From Thermodesulfobacteriota bacterium (lineage in GTDB: Bacteria > Desulfobacterota > BSN033 > UBA1163): DNA of 38,063 nucleotides. Of this stretch, positions 31,377-38,063 are shown in pieces (the first letter of the stretch is position 1; each line of letters begins with the position of its first letter). Where the stretch lies: assembly GCA_030017685.1 (NCBI GenBank), contig JASEHH010000026.1:1-38063 (forward strand), read 5' to 3'. A program made the position numbers and the translations under genes. The notes under the pieces were generated by a model. That model ran no database searches. It was not told the origin of the DNA and worked only from the letters and a program-made list of their open reading frames with translations.

Positions 31377-32273
31377 TTATTCAAACTCTAAAATCCGTTG
31401 TTCGATGACCTGATTTGTTGAAAATTCCGGATACTTCAAATAATGCCGGACAACGCCTTCCAGAACAGCGAGAGGAACCAGTCCCACAATCTCGGATCCT
31501 TCGATTTCTATCCCTCTCTTCATTGCCTCTGCTCTGATAAACTCATAGACCTTTGGGATATTGGTCACCCAGTAATGGGTCAGATTCATCGAAACCTGAA
31601 CCATTCCCTTCTCTTTTAATTCCACCCCCATGGCCCTGACATGGGGAAACCCGCCATCCTTAAACCTCACCTTTCTGGCAATCTCTTTTGCCAGGTTGAC
31701 ATCTTCACTCCTAAGGTTGACATTGTAAGCCACCAGAGGAAACCGGGCTCCTACCACGGTGGCCCCGGACTTTGGACTGAATTCGGCTGGTCCTTCGTCA
31801 GGCTTCCATCCGGGATCTTTCAGCTTTTCAGGAAGTCCTTCATATTCCCCTTTTCGAATCGCCGGCAGTTCTCTCCTCTCCGTTCGGAGAGCCGCCTCTT
31901 CATAAAAGAAGATAGGGATCCCTCTTCTTCCCAGCTCCTTTCCAAATTCTCTTGCTATCCCTACAGCCTCCTCCATCTCGACCCCATGAATGGGAACAAA
32001 GGGAACGACATCCACTGCCCCTAAACGGGGATGTTCTCCCTTGTGCTCTCTCATATCGATGAGATCAATGGCCTTCAGGGCAAAAGATAGGGCCGCCTCT
32101 TTCACCGCCTCCGGTTCACCCACAAAAGTGAAGACACTCCGGTGGTGATCCCTATCTGAAGAGATGTTGAGAAACCTGACCTTTTTATGCTTGATGATCT
32201 CTTCGGCAATAGAAGCGATCTTATCCGGGTCTCTTCCTTCACTGATATTGGGGACACATTCTAATAGGCGCAT
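31377..32273 (-). CDS. ftcD: FtcD, glutamate formimidoyltransferase
   Basis: FtcD transfers the formimino group from N-formimidoyl-glutamate to THF, giving glutamate. The 298-residue protein has the canonical LLECVPNISEGRDPDKIASI start, LNISSDRDHHRSVFTFVGEP, and the catalytic-His region EHPRLGAVDVVPFVPIHG (His near residue 81). VSMNLTHYWVTNIPKVYEFI is in the C-terminal half. It lacks the cyclodeaminase domain, which is encoded separately by fchA. No clear Shine-Dalgarno site precedes the ATG; the upstream sequence is a 7-bp repeat tract. Confidence 0.94.
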   Translation of the reverse strand: MRLLECVPNISEGRDPDKIASIAEEIIKHKKVRFLNISSDRDHHRSVFTFVGEPEAVKEAALSFALKAIDLIDMREHKGEHPRLGAVDVVPFVPIHGVEMEEAVGIAREFGKELGRRGIPIFFYEEAALRTERRELPAIRKGEYEGLPEKLKDPGWKPDEGPAEFSPKSGATVVGARFPLVAYNVNLRSEDVNLAKEIARKVRFKDGGFPHVRAMGVELKEKGMVQVSMNLTHYWVTNIPKVYEFIRAEAMKRGIEIEGSEIVGLVPLAVLEGVVRHYLKYPEFSTNQVIEQRILEFE

Positions 32274-32283
32274 AATCTAAACC

Positions 32284-32351
32284 CAGTCATCAGTTATCAG
32301 TCATCAGTACATAACTATTTCCTACTGATCACTGGTCACTGATTACTGATC
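32284..32351. repeat. Paired 7-bp tracts between hutI and ftcD
   Basis: Four heptads of the type CAGTCAT/CAGTTAT (32284-32311) face four heptads ACTGATC/ACTGGTC (32324-32351). The two sets are near complements, so the gap could form an imperfect stem with a short loop. Confidence 0.75.
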
Positions 32352-32360
32352 ACTTCTCCC

Positions 32361-33614
32361 TTAAAATCGGTTTCTATAGACTATCCTTCCGTTTTTGATG
32401 ACGCATTCGACATGATCCACGCCGAAATGGTAAGGAAGGTATCTATAATTCGGAATATCGAGCAAGATCAGATCGGCCTTCTTCCCTGCATCAAGGCTTC
32501 CGATCTCCTTCTCTTGCCCCATGGACCTGGCCGCATGGAGGGTGGTGGCCTGGATCACTTCTTTAGGGGTCATTCTGAAGAAGAGACAGCCCATGGTCAT
32601 CATCAGGGGAAGGGATTCGGTCATTGAGGAGCCCGGGTTCAAATCGGTGGAGAGGGAAACAACGACTCCCTTCTCGATCATCTCCCTTGCGGGTGGATAT
32701 TTCTTCATTGAAAGAAAGAAACTAACTCCCGGCAACAGGACCGCTATGACCCCTTTCTCGGCCATTCGTTCAATCCCTTTCTGGCTCACATATTCGAGAT
32801 GATCCGCAGAATAGGCCCCGACCTCAGCCGCCAGTTCTGCTCCGCCACCCGGACTCAGTTGGTCCGCATGGATTTTTGGCTTGAGGCCGTATCGCTTTCC
32901 TGTCTCGAGGATTTCTCTTGACTCTTCGAGATGAAAAGCCTTCTCCTCACAGAAGACATCGCAGAACTCTGCCAGCCCTTCCCCGGCAACTTCTGGAATC
33001 ATCTCTTGGGTGAGAAGATCCATGTATCTTCTTCTCTCATTTTTAAACTCTTTTGGAAGGGTATGAGCTCCCAGGAAGGTCGGGACAATGTCCACAGGAT
33101 GATTTTCCTGTAATGCCTTCATCACCCGGAGAATTTTTAATTCATCTTTAAGCGAAAGCCCGTAACCGCTTTTGGCCTCAATGGTCGTAACACCCTTTGA
33201 GAGGAGTCGATCAAGTCTTCTCTTTCCTGAAGAGAGGAGTTCATCAAATGAAGCCTTTCTTGTCGCTTCAACGGTGGATAGGATTCCGCCTCCCCTCTCG
33301 GCAATCTCCAGATAAGTGCGACCTTCAATTCTCTGTTCAAATTCATTCTCTCTTGAACCGGCAAAGATGAGATGAGTATGCGAATCGATGAGGCCCGGCA
33401 TCACGACCTTTCCTCTCGCATCGATCACCTGCCCTTCCGGACCCAAAACAAAATCTCCCGGTAATTCATCCGTCTTTCCGATCCAGAAGACCCTGCCCTC
33501 TTTAACGGCGACGGTGCCGTTCTGTATGATTCCCAGTCCTGATTCATCTTTAAAGGAGGAAGAAAGGGTGAGGAGTTCTTTGGCATTTTTGATGATGAGA
33601 TCAATTTCAGTCAT
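32361..33614 (-). CDS. hutI: HutI, imidazolonepropionase
   Basis: HutI hydrolyses 4-imidazolone-5-propanoate to N-formimidoyl-L-glutamate. The 417-residue amidohydrolase has metal-binding and substrate motifs in order: LIDSHTHLIFAGSRENEFEQ, RIEGRTYLEIAERGGGI, PKIHADQLSPGGGAELAAEV, YSADHLEYVSQKGIERMAEK and STDLNPGSSMTESLPLMMTM. The ATG lies inside a tandem 7-bp tract and no proper ribosome site is visible. It lies between hisC and ftcD. Confidence 0.95.
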   Translation of the reverse strand: MTEIDLIIKNAKELLTLSSSFKDESGLGIIQNGTVAVKEGRVFWIGKTDELPGDFVLGPEGQVIDARGKVVMPGLIDSHTHLIFAGSRENEFEQRIEGRTYLEIAERGGGILSTVEATRKASFDELLSSGKRRLDRLLSKGVTTIEAKSGYGLSLKDELKILRVMKALQENHPVDIVPTFLGAHTLPKEFKNERRRYMDLLTQEMIPEVAGEGLAEFCDVFCEEKAFHLEESREILETGKRYGLKPKIHADQLSPGGGAELAAEVGAYSADHLEYVSQKGIERMAEKGVIAVLLPGVSFFLSMKKYPPAREMIEKGVVVSLSTDLNPGSSMTESLPLMMTMGCLFFRMTPKEVIQATTLHAARSMGQEKEIGSLDAGKKADLILLDIPNYRYLPYHFGVDHVECVIKNGRIVYRNRF

Positions 33615-33645
33615 TCGTCATTCGTCTCTCGTCGCTCGTCTATCG
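33611..33645. repeat. Five 7-bp tandem repeats at the hutI start
   Basis: The plus strand reads TCATTCG twice, then TCTCTCG, TCGCTCG and TCTATCG. On the coding strand the repeat unit is GACGANN, and the hutI ATG lies in the final unit. Confidence 0.75.
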
Positions 33646-34719
33646 TCCGAAGTTTTTTTTAACCGCCTTAATGAATCTATAGTTATCCACCCTTCTTCCG
33701 ATTGTCACCCTCCCGAAGGTCGGATACCCCCATGTCTTTCCCGGCCGGATGATGATCCCCTCTCCAAGAAGTCCACGAAAGACCTCTTCCGAATCTCTCT
33801 CGAAATTGATGAAGATGAAGTTGGCCTGACTGGGAACATAAGACAGTCCGATCCTGTCCAGCTCTTGATAGAGATATCTCCTCCCTTCATAAACCATTTG
33901 AATCGATTGGATCGCATGCTCCTCATCGTTCAAGGCGGCCTCGGCCGCCACCTGGGCGAGCCGGTGAACAGGAAAGGGCTCTCTCACCTGATAGAGGCAA
34001 TGGATCAAATCTTCTCTTCCTAAAGCATAACCGATTCTCAAACCTGCCAGGCCGTAAACCTTTGAGAAGGTTCGGAGCAGAATCACCTGTCCCTTCTTAA
34101 TATAGTCCAGGCCAACCGGAGACCATGGGTCTTCCACAAACTCTCCGTAGGCCTCATCCAGAATGACGATGACACGATCCGGAAGTCGGGAGAGGAAAGA
34201 GTCAAAAGATTCCCGATGGACAATCGTCCCCGTGGGGTTATTGGGATTGCAGACGAAGACCAGTTTTGTCTTCCGGTTCACTCTCTTCAACATGCCCTCC
34301 AGATCGTGCGTGAACCCTTTTAACTTCACCCTGACGGGTTTCCCTCCCATGATCTGGGTCACATTGGTATAGACGGAGAACGTGGGATCCGCCATGATCA
34401 CTTCATCACCTTCGTTGACAAAGGCGCAGGCGATCATCAGAATGAGATTATCCGCCCCATTGGAGATAACCACTCTCTTTCCAGGCAATGAAAATTTCTG
34501 ACCGATGGCCTGCCTCAGGATCGAACAGGGGCCCTCGGGATAAAGATGAATCTTTGAAAGCTCTTTGCGGACAGCTTCTATGGCTTTCGGAGAGGGTCCC
34601 AGCACATTTTCATTCGATGCCAGTTTGATCCATTGCTTCGTACCGTATTCTTTCTGAACCTCTTCGATCGATTTGCCGGGGATATAGGAGGCGATTTTAA
34701 ATATGTTCTTTCTTGCCAT
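33640..34719 (-). CDS. hisC: HisC, histidinol-phosphate aminotransferase
   Basis: HisC is a PLP enzyme that makes histidinol phosphate in histidine synthesis; close relatives act on aromatic amino acids. The 359-residue protein has the family motifs IKLASNENVLGPSPKAIEAV, ISNGADNLILMIACAFVNEG, VCNPNNPTGTIVHRESF and the PLP-lysine stretch LLRTFSKVYGLAGLRIGYAL. The start MARKNIFKIASYIPG at 34719 is chosen; the longer frame to 34755 runs into repeat-like sequence. It shares the strand with hutI-ftcD-fchA, 25 bases before hutI, which is unusual because it joins a synthesis gene to a degradation set. Confidence 0.93.
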   Translation of the reverse strand: MARKNIFKIASYIPGKSIEEVQKEYGTKQWIKLASNENVLGPSPKAIEAVRKELSKIHLYPEGPCSILRQAIGQKFSLPGKRVVISNGADNLILMIACAFVNEGDEVIMADPTFSVYTNVTQIMGGKPVRVKLKGFTHDLEGMLKRVNRKTKLVFVCNPNNPTGTIVHRESFDSFLSRLPDRVIVILDEAYGEFVEDPWSPVGLDYIKKGQVILLRTFSKVYGLAGLRIGYALGREDLIHCLYQVREPFPVHRLAQVAAEAALNDEEHAIQSIQMVYEGRRYLYQELDRIGLSYVPSQANFIFINFERDSEEVFRGLLGEGIIIRPGKTWGYPTFGRVTIGRRVDNYRFIKAVKKNFGR

Positions 34720-34782
34720 TCTCTCAATCTTCAATTCCCATCTTCCTTTCTTCAAATGAAATAATAGGCAATCTTTCAGGAC

Positions 34783-34867
34783 GGCTTCGTCACCCCTGCC
34801 TACCGCAGGCAGGCACGAACAATGAAAATACTTTGAGTGCTTGGGTTAAGGTTAAGGTGACGAAGCC
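34783..34867. repeat. Inverted repeat GGCTTCGTCACC with palindrome inside
   Basis: GGCTTCGTCACC (34783-34794) and its exact complement GGTGACGAAGCC (34856-34867) are separated by 61 bases. The left arm is directly followed by a GC-rich palindrome at 34795-34813. Confidence 0.7.
34795..34813. repeat. 19-bp GC-rich palindrome
   Basis: CCTGCCTACCGCAGGCAGG is the complement of the palindrome inserted at 5006-5024. It begins at the first base after the GGCTTCGTCACC arm. Confidence 0.7.
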
Positions 34868-35035
34868 CGCCCTGTACCATGCTAGTGTAGCGTCTCTAAC
34901 ACTTCTTTACAATAATCTCAGAGCTGTCATTCCCGCAAAAGCGGGAATCCAGGTTGAAAAGACTGGATTTCGGATCAAGTCCGGAATGACAAAATTGTAA
35001 AGTCATTTCTGAGACACCACACTAGGTTCAGGGCG
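34865..35035. repeat. Palindromic repeat split by a 136-bp element
   Basis: The left half GCCCGCCCTGTACCATG ends at 34881 before CTAG, and the right half GTTCAGGGCGGGC begins at 35026 after a second CTAG. Removing the insert and one CTAG restores the repeat found intact at 1-26. Confidence 0.85.
34886..35021. mobile_element. 136-bp MITE-like element C with CTAG target duplication
   Basis: Imperfect 28-base terminal inverted repeats match at 20 positions, with ends TGTAGCGTCTC and TGTGGTGTCTC and a shared CTTTACAAT. Direct CTAG copies flank it at 34882-34885 and 35022-35025. There is no coding capacity. A 4-bp YTAR-type duplication fits IS5-like transposases acting in trans, which is an inference. 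Its core holds the same GTCATTCCCG...GGAATGAC hairpins as elements A and B, but its ends differ. Confidence 0.88.
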
Positions 35036-35142
35036 GGCATCTTAGCCCTGACCGTATAACAAAACCCTTATTTTCTGAGCAATGTGCTCATTTTAATGAA
35101 TCAACCAATTATGTCAAGGAGATTGTGGTGTGGATAAATAAT

Positions 35143-35171
35143 TTGACAAACATGCTGGAACATATTAAATT
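35143..35171 (+). promoter_or_regulatory. Sigma-70 promoter of the TRAP operon
   Basis: TTGACA at 35143-35148 and TAAATT at 35166-35171 are 17 bases apart, about 33 bases before the dctP ATG. Confidence 0.6.
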
Positions 35172-35203
35172 TTTTGAAAATTTTATTAAAAGGAGGGGTC
35201 GGA

Positions 35204-36334
35204 ATGAAGATGAAAAAGTGTGTTGTCATTCTTGCGGTCGTCTCGATTTCGTTGTTGTTCCTTTCAGGTTCGGTTAGAGCACAGACAAAGGTTTACACCT
35301 GGAAAATTCAGAGCACCTGGGCGGCCGGAGCTTTTGAACATGTCAACCCCAAAGACCTGGTGGCCAGACTGGAGGAGATGGCAGGGGGAAGATTAAAGAT
35401 CGAACTTCTCCCGGGCGGCGCCATTGTGCCACCCTTTGAAGTCCTCGACGCTGTGCATAAAGGCATCGTTGATGCAGGACATGGCTGGCCGGGCTATTGG
35501 GTCGGCAAACATCCGGCGATGGGGCTTTTCAGCACTGCGGGCGGCGGCACATTCGGAATGGAGCGCGAGGACTTCATGAGCTGGGTTTATCTCGGAGGCG
35601 GTCTGGAGCTCTATAACGAACTCATCCAGAAGGAGCTGAAGTATGATGTCATTTCCTTCCCTACAGCCGGAGATCCTCCGGAACCATTAGGATGGTTTAA
35701 AAAACCCATCAAATCCGTGGCAGAATTCAAAGGGATCAAATTCCGGGCAGCCGGGATGGCCGCGGAGGTCTTCAAAGAAATGGGGATGTCCGTCGTCACC
35801 CTTCCCGGAGGTGAAATCGTCCCGGCCCTGGAAAGAGGAGTTATTGACGGATCTGAATACCATTCCCCCAGCGCGGACATGTCCATCGGGCTTCATAATG
35901 TCCGTAAAATCTATATGATGCCCAGTGTCCATCAGCCCACCGGGTTCATGGATCTCATGATCAACCGGAAGAAGTGGGATGAGCTGCCGGCTGACCTGAA
36001 GGCCATTGTCAAAACCGCCTGTATGGCTGATGCTCTCTATTTCGCCCTGAAACAGATCGATCAGAACAGCAAGGACCTTGAAACCATGGTGACCAAGCAT
36101 GGCGTCAATGTCGTGCAAACCCCGAACGAAATCATCGTCGAGATGTTGAAGGCGTGGGATAAGGTGGCCGAGAGAAAAGCAAAGGAGAATCCCTTCTTCG
36201 CTAAAGTCCTGGCGTCTCAAAAAGGCTGGGCAGGGCGTGTGGTCCCCTTCCGGTCGGTGTATCATCCACCTTCGGAATTGATCACCGAATATTACTGGAA
36301 AGGTGTGAACCCTTATAAGGTGACCAAGCCGTAG
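35204..36334 (+). CDS. dctP: DctP-family TRAP transporter substrate-binding protein
   Basis: This is the periplasmic binding protein of a TRAP transporter. The 376-residue protein has a Sec signal peptide (VVILAVVSISLLFLSGSVRA, cleavage after VRA). Family segments are WKIQSTWAAGAFEHVNPKDL, GGRLKIELLPGGAIVPPFEV, LDAVHKGIVDAGHGWPGYWV and GIKFRAAGMAAEVFKEMGMS, which holds the substrate-carboxylate Arg. LPGGEIVPALERGVIDGSEY follows. It resembles the TakP branch that binds 2-oxo acids or similar carboxylates, but the ligand cannot be read from sequence. ATG 35204 is supported by AGGAGG seven bases upstream. Confidence 0.93.
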   Translation: MKMKKCVVILAVVSISLLFLSGSVRAQTKVYTWKIQSTWAAGAFEHVNPKDLVARLEEMAGGRLKIELLPGGAIVPPFEVLDAVHKGIVDAGHGWPGYWVGKHPAMGLFSTAGGGTFGMEREDFMSWVYLGGGLELYNELIQKELKYDVISFPTAGDPPEPLGWFKKPIKSVAEFKGIKFRAAGMAAEVFKEMGMSVVTLPGGEIVPALERGVIDGSEYHSPSADMSIGLHNVRKIYMMPSVHQPTGFMDLMINRKKWDELPADLKAIVKTACMADALYFALKQIDQNSKDLETMVTKHGVNVVQTPNEIIVEMLKAWDKVAERKAKENPFFAKVLASQKGWAGRVVPFRSVYHPPSELITEYYWKGVNPYKVTKP

Positions 36335-36381
36335 GTTCACCAGGGCCAGATGTTTCTTGCACTCTGAGCAATTGACGAATG

Positions 36382-36412
36382 GGTAGGGAATGGTTTAAAA
36401 CCGTTCCCTACC
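36382..36412 (+). promoter_or_regulatory. Hairpin between dctP and dctQ
   Basis: The arms GGTAGGGAATGG and CCGTTCCCTACC form a 12-bp stem (one G-T pair) with a TTTAAAA loop. No T-run follows, so it looks like an mRNA-stabilising or attenuating element rather than a full terminator. Confidence 0.7.
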
Positions 36413-36428
36413 TTCACATTGATACCCT

Positions 36429-36956
36429 ATGAATCCGTTTCCAAAACCCTTGCAGGCCATCATCCGGATCATCGATGCAATCGGCGAATGGTCAGGGAGA
36501 ATCGTCGGCTGGCTGATCATCCCTCTCATCTTCGGCTTGACCTATGAGGTCATTGCCCGCTATGGCTTCAACGCCCCCACGGTCTGGGCCTATGATATCG
36601 CCTATATGCTTTACGGAAGCCTCTTCATGCTGGGGGCCGCTTATACCCTTAAAAAAAATGGACATATCCGGACCGATATGTTCTATGACCGCTGGTCCCC
36701 TCGGCGGCAGGGCTGGGTCAATGCCTTCTCGTATCTCTTTCTCTTCTTCCCGGGGATGATCTTCTTCCTCATCTCCGGCGCCGATGCGGCCATCCATTCC
36801 TGGACGATTCTCGAAAAATCGGACTTCAGTCCGTGGAGGCCGCCTCTTTATCCCTTCAAAACCGTCATCCCGCTTGCTGCGTTTCTCCTCATCTTTCAGG
36901 GGATTTCTGAGTTTATCAAAAGCCTCCATGCCGCTCTGAAAGGGGAATGGCTATGA
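36429..36956 (+). CDS. dctQ: DctQ-family TRAP transporter small membrane subunit
   Basis: The 175-residue protein has four membrane spans: IVGWLIIPLIFGLTYEVIAR, then a span around YDIAYMLYGSLFMLGAAYTL, one near YLFLFFPGMIFFLISGADAA, and a final span at VIPLAAFLLIFQGISEFI. The GHIRTDMFYDRWSPR loop matches the family pattern. It bridges the binding protein to the DctM permease. No strong ribosome site precedes the ATG. It overlaps dctM by four bases (ATGA). Confidence 0.92.
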   Translation: MNPFPKPLQAIIRIIDAIGEWSGRIVGWLIIPLIFGLTYEVIARYGFNAPTVWAYDIAYMLYGSLFMLGAAYTLKKNGHIRTDMFYDRWSPRRQGWVNAFSYLFLFFPGMIFFLISGADAAIHSWTILEKSDFSPWRPPLYPFKTVIPLAAFLLIFQGISEFIKSLHAALKGEWL

Positions 36957-38063
36957 GTCCTGAATATCTCGGTTTGATCTTTTTGGCCGCCCTCTTGATT
37001 GGAATCTTTGCCGGGTTCCCGATCGCCTTTTCCCTTATCATTCTCTCTATCATCTTCGGCTATATTGGGTTTGGCGCCAGCGTCTTCGATCTCATGGTCC
37101 TTCAGACTCTTGGCGTAATGAAAGAAGAGACCCTCGCCGCTGTCCCTCTGTTTATCTTCATGGGACACCTTCTCGAAAAAGCAGGCCTGATGGAACGCCT
37201 CTTCACCTCCTTTCAGCATATGCTGGGTGGCGTGCGGGGATCTCTCTATCTTGGCGTTCTCCTGACCGCCACCATCTTTGCCACAGCGACGGGGATTATC
37301 GGCGCTTCCGTCACAGTCATCGGGATCATGGCGGCTCCGGCCATGATGAAGAGCAAATACGATGTGAGGCTTTCGGCAGGCACCATCACTGCCGGGGGAA
37401 CACTGGGGATACTCATCCCTCCCAGTGTGATGCTGGTGGTCATGGGACCCGTGGCAGGGGTTTCGGTTGTTAAACTTTTCGGAGCAGCCATTTTACCGGG
37501 GCTTCTTCTCTCCGGCCTCTATATCGGTTATGTTATGATACGGAGTCACCTCAGACCCGAGCTCGGGCCTCCCCTGCCTCCTGATCAGCGGCTCACCTCA
37601 ACCCGAAAGATCTTCACCGAATTCTTATCGGGCATTCTCCCAATGGGATTCATCATCTTTGCCGCTCTGGGCAGCATCATCATGGGGCTGGCAACCCCTA
37701 CCGAAGCCGCCGCCATGGCTTCCACCGGCTCTATCCTGTTGACCCTCTTCTACCGGCGACTCACCTGGACAACCCTCAAAGATTCTGTTTATAAAACCCT
37801 CCAGACCTCCAGCATGATCCTTTTTCTCGGAATGGCCTCCAATATTTACGGCGCCGTATTTACCCGGCTGGGCACGAGCACCATGATTGCCAAATCCCTG
37901 CTGGGTCTCCAGATTCATCCTCTCGGATTGATCGCCCTGGTCATGCTGATCATCTTCCTTCTCGGCTGGCCCCTCGAATGGCCGGCCATTGTCTTCATCT
38001 TTCTCCCAATCTTTCTTCCCGTGGTTCAGGAACTGAAGATGGACCTTCTCTGGTTTACGACGC
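36953..38063 (+). CDS. dctM: DctM-family TRAP transporter large permease (3' end outside window)
   Basis: The reading frame stays open for about 370 codons to the window edge; typical DctM proteins have 425 or more residues, so the C terminus is missing. It begins MSPEYLGLIFLAALLIGIFA and has alternating membrane spans. Family segments are AVPLFIFMGHLLEKAGLMER, TGIIGASVTVIGIMAAPAMM, AGGTLGILIPPSVMLVVMG and GLATPTEAAAMA, followed by FLLGWPLEWPAIVFIFLPIF. It is the sodium- or proton-coupled import channel working with DctP and DctQ. The ATG overlaps the dctQ stop. Confidence 0.94.
   Translation, partial: MSPEYLGLIFLAALLIGIFAGFPIAFSLIILSIIFGYIGFGASVFDLMVLQTLGVMKEETLAAVPLFIFMGHLLEKAGLMERLFTSFQHMLGGVRGSLYLGVLLTATIFATATGIIGASVTVIGIMAAPAMMKSKYDVRLSAGTITAGGTLGILIPPSVMLVVMGPVAGVSVVKLFGAAILPGLLLSGLYIGYVMIRSHLRPELGPPLPPDQRLTSTRKIFTEFLSGILPMGFIIFAALGSIIMGLATPTEAAAMASTGSILLTLFYRRLTWTTLKDSVYKTLQTSSMILFLGMASNIYGAVFTRLGTSTMIAKSLLGLQIHPLGLIALVMLIIFLLGWPLEWPAIVFIFLPIFLPVVQELKMDLLWFTT

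Overview
The window looks like a chromosomal segment of an uncultured Deltaproteobacteria/Desulfobacterota-type bacterium. This is inferred from protein content, gene order and the dense intergenic repeats; no marker-gene placement was possible. Coding density is high and runs in long co-directional blocks.

Positions 1-20.6 kb (minus strand) hold a large flagellar region. In transcription order it reads fliK-flgD-flgE, a 566-bp gap, then fliL-fliM-fliN-fliO-fliP-fliQ-fliR-flhB-flhA-flhF-flhG-fliA-cheY, a 72-residue unknown, a SwrB-like membrane/coiled-coil protein, a second FliK-like protein, a small FlhB C-domain paralogue, and flgF-flgG-flgA-flgH. Three near-consensus sigma-54 promoters (20530-20545, 16537-16552, 3280-3295) divide it into three transcription units: hook, export/switch/regulators, and distal rod/L-ring. 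FlhF plus FlhG with its N-terminal DQAEELR motif suggests polar flagella. The order of the middle unit closely resembles the fla/che operon of Bacillus subtilis.

Positions 20.7-25.4 kb (minus strand) carry tRNA-Glu(TTC), tRNA-Lys(TTT), purA, serA and a class V aminotransferase that may replace SerC in serine synthesis. A divergent promoter region at 25.3-25.5 kb leads into plus-strand genes: a small TPR-like protein, an M24 Xaa-Pro peptidase and tRNA-Gly(CCC) with a strong terminator. An AT-richer, gene-poor stretch (27.0-29.5 kb) follows, with a secreted coiled-coil protein behind a sigma-54-like site, a small unknown and a small coiled-coil protein. An HU-family gene comes next.

Positions 30.2-34.7 kb (minus strand) carry hisC-hutI-ftcD-fchA and a TIGR04076-type protein: the last three steps from imidazolonepropionate to methenyl-THF, without hutH or hutU. 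From 35.2 kb (plus strand) a TRAP transporter operon dctP-dctQ-dctM runs off the end of the window, with a strong hairpin between P and Q.

The most unusual content is intergenic. Degenerate 7-bp tandem tracts occur in at least seven places. Two inverted copies of a 136-bp terminal-inverted-repeat element bracket the core flagellar genes, and one copy has been invaded by two small palindromes, which accounts exactly for its 189-bp length. A third 136-bp element has split a palindromic repeat and made a CTAG target duplication; intact relatives of that palindrome lie elsewhere in the window. Together these show small non-coding elements inserting into one another.
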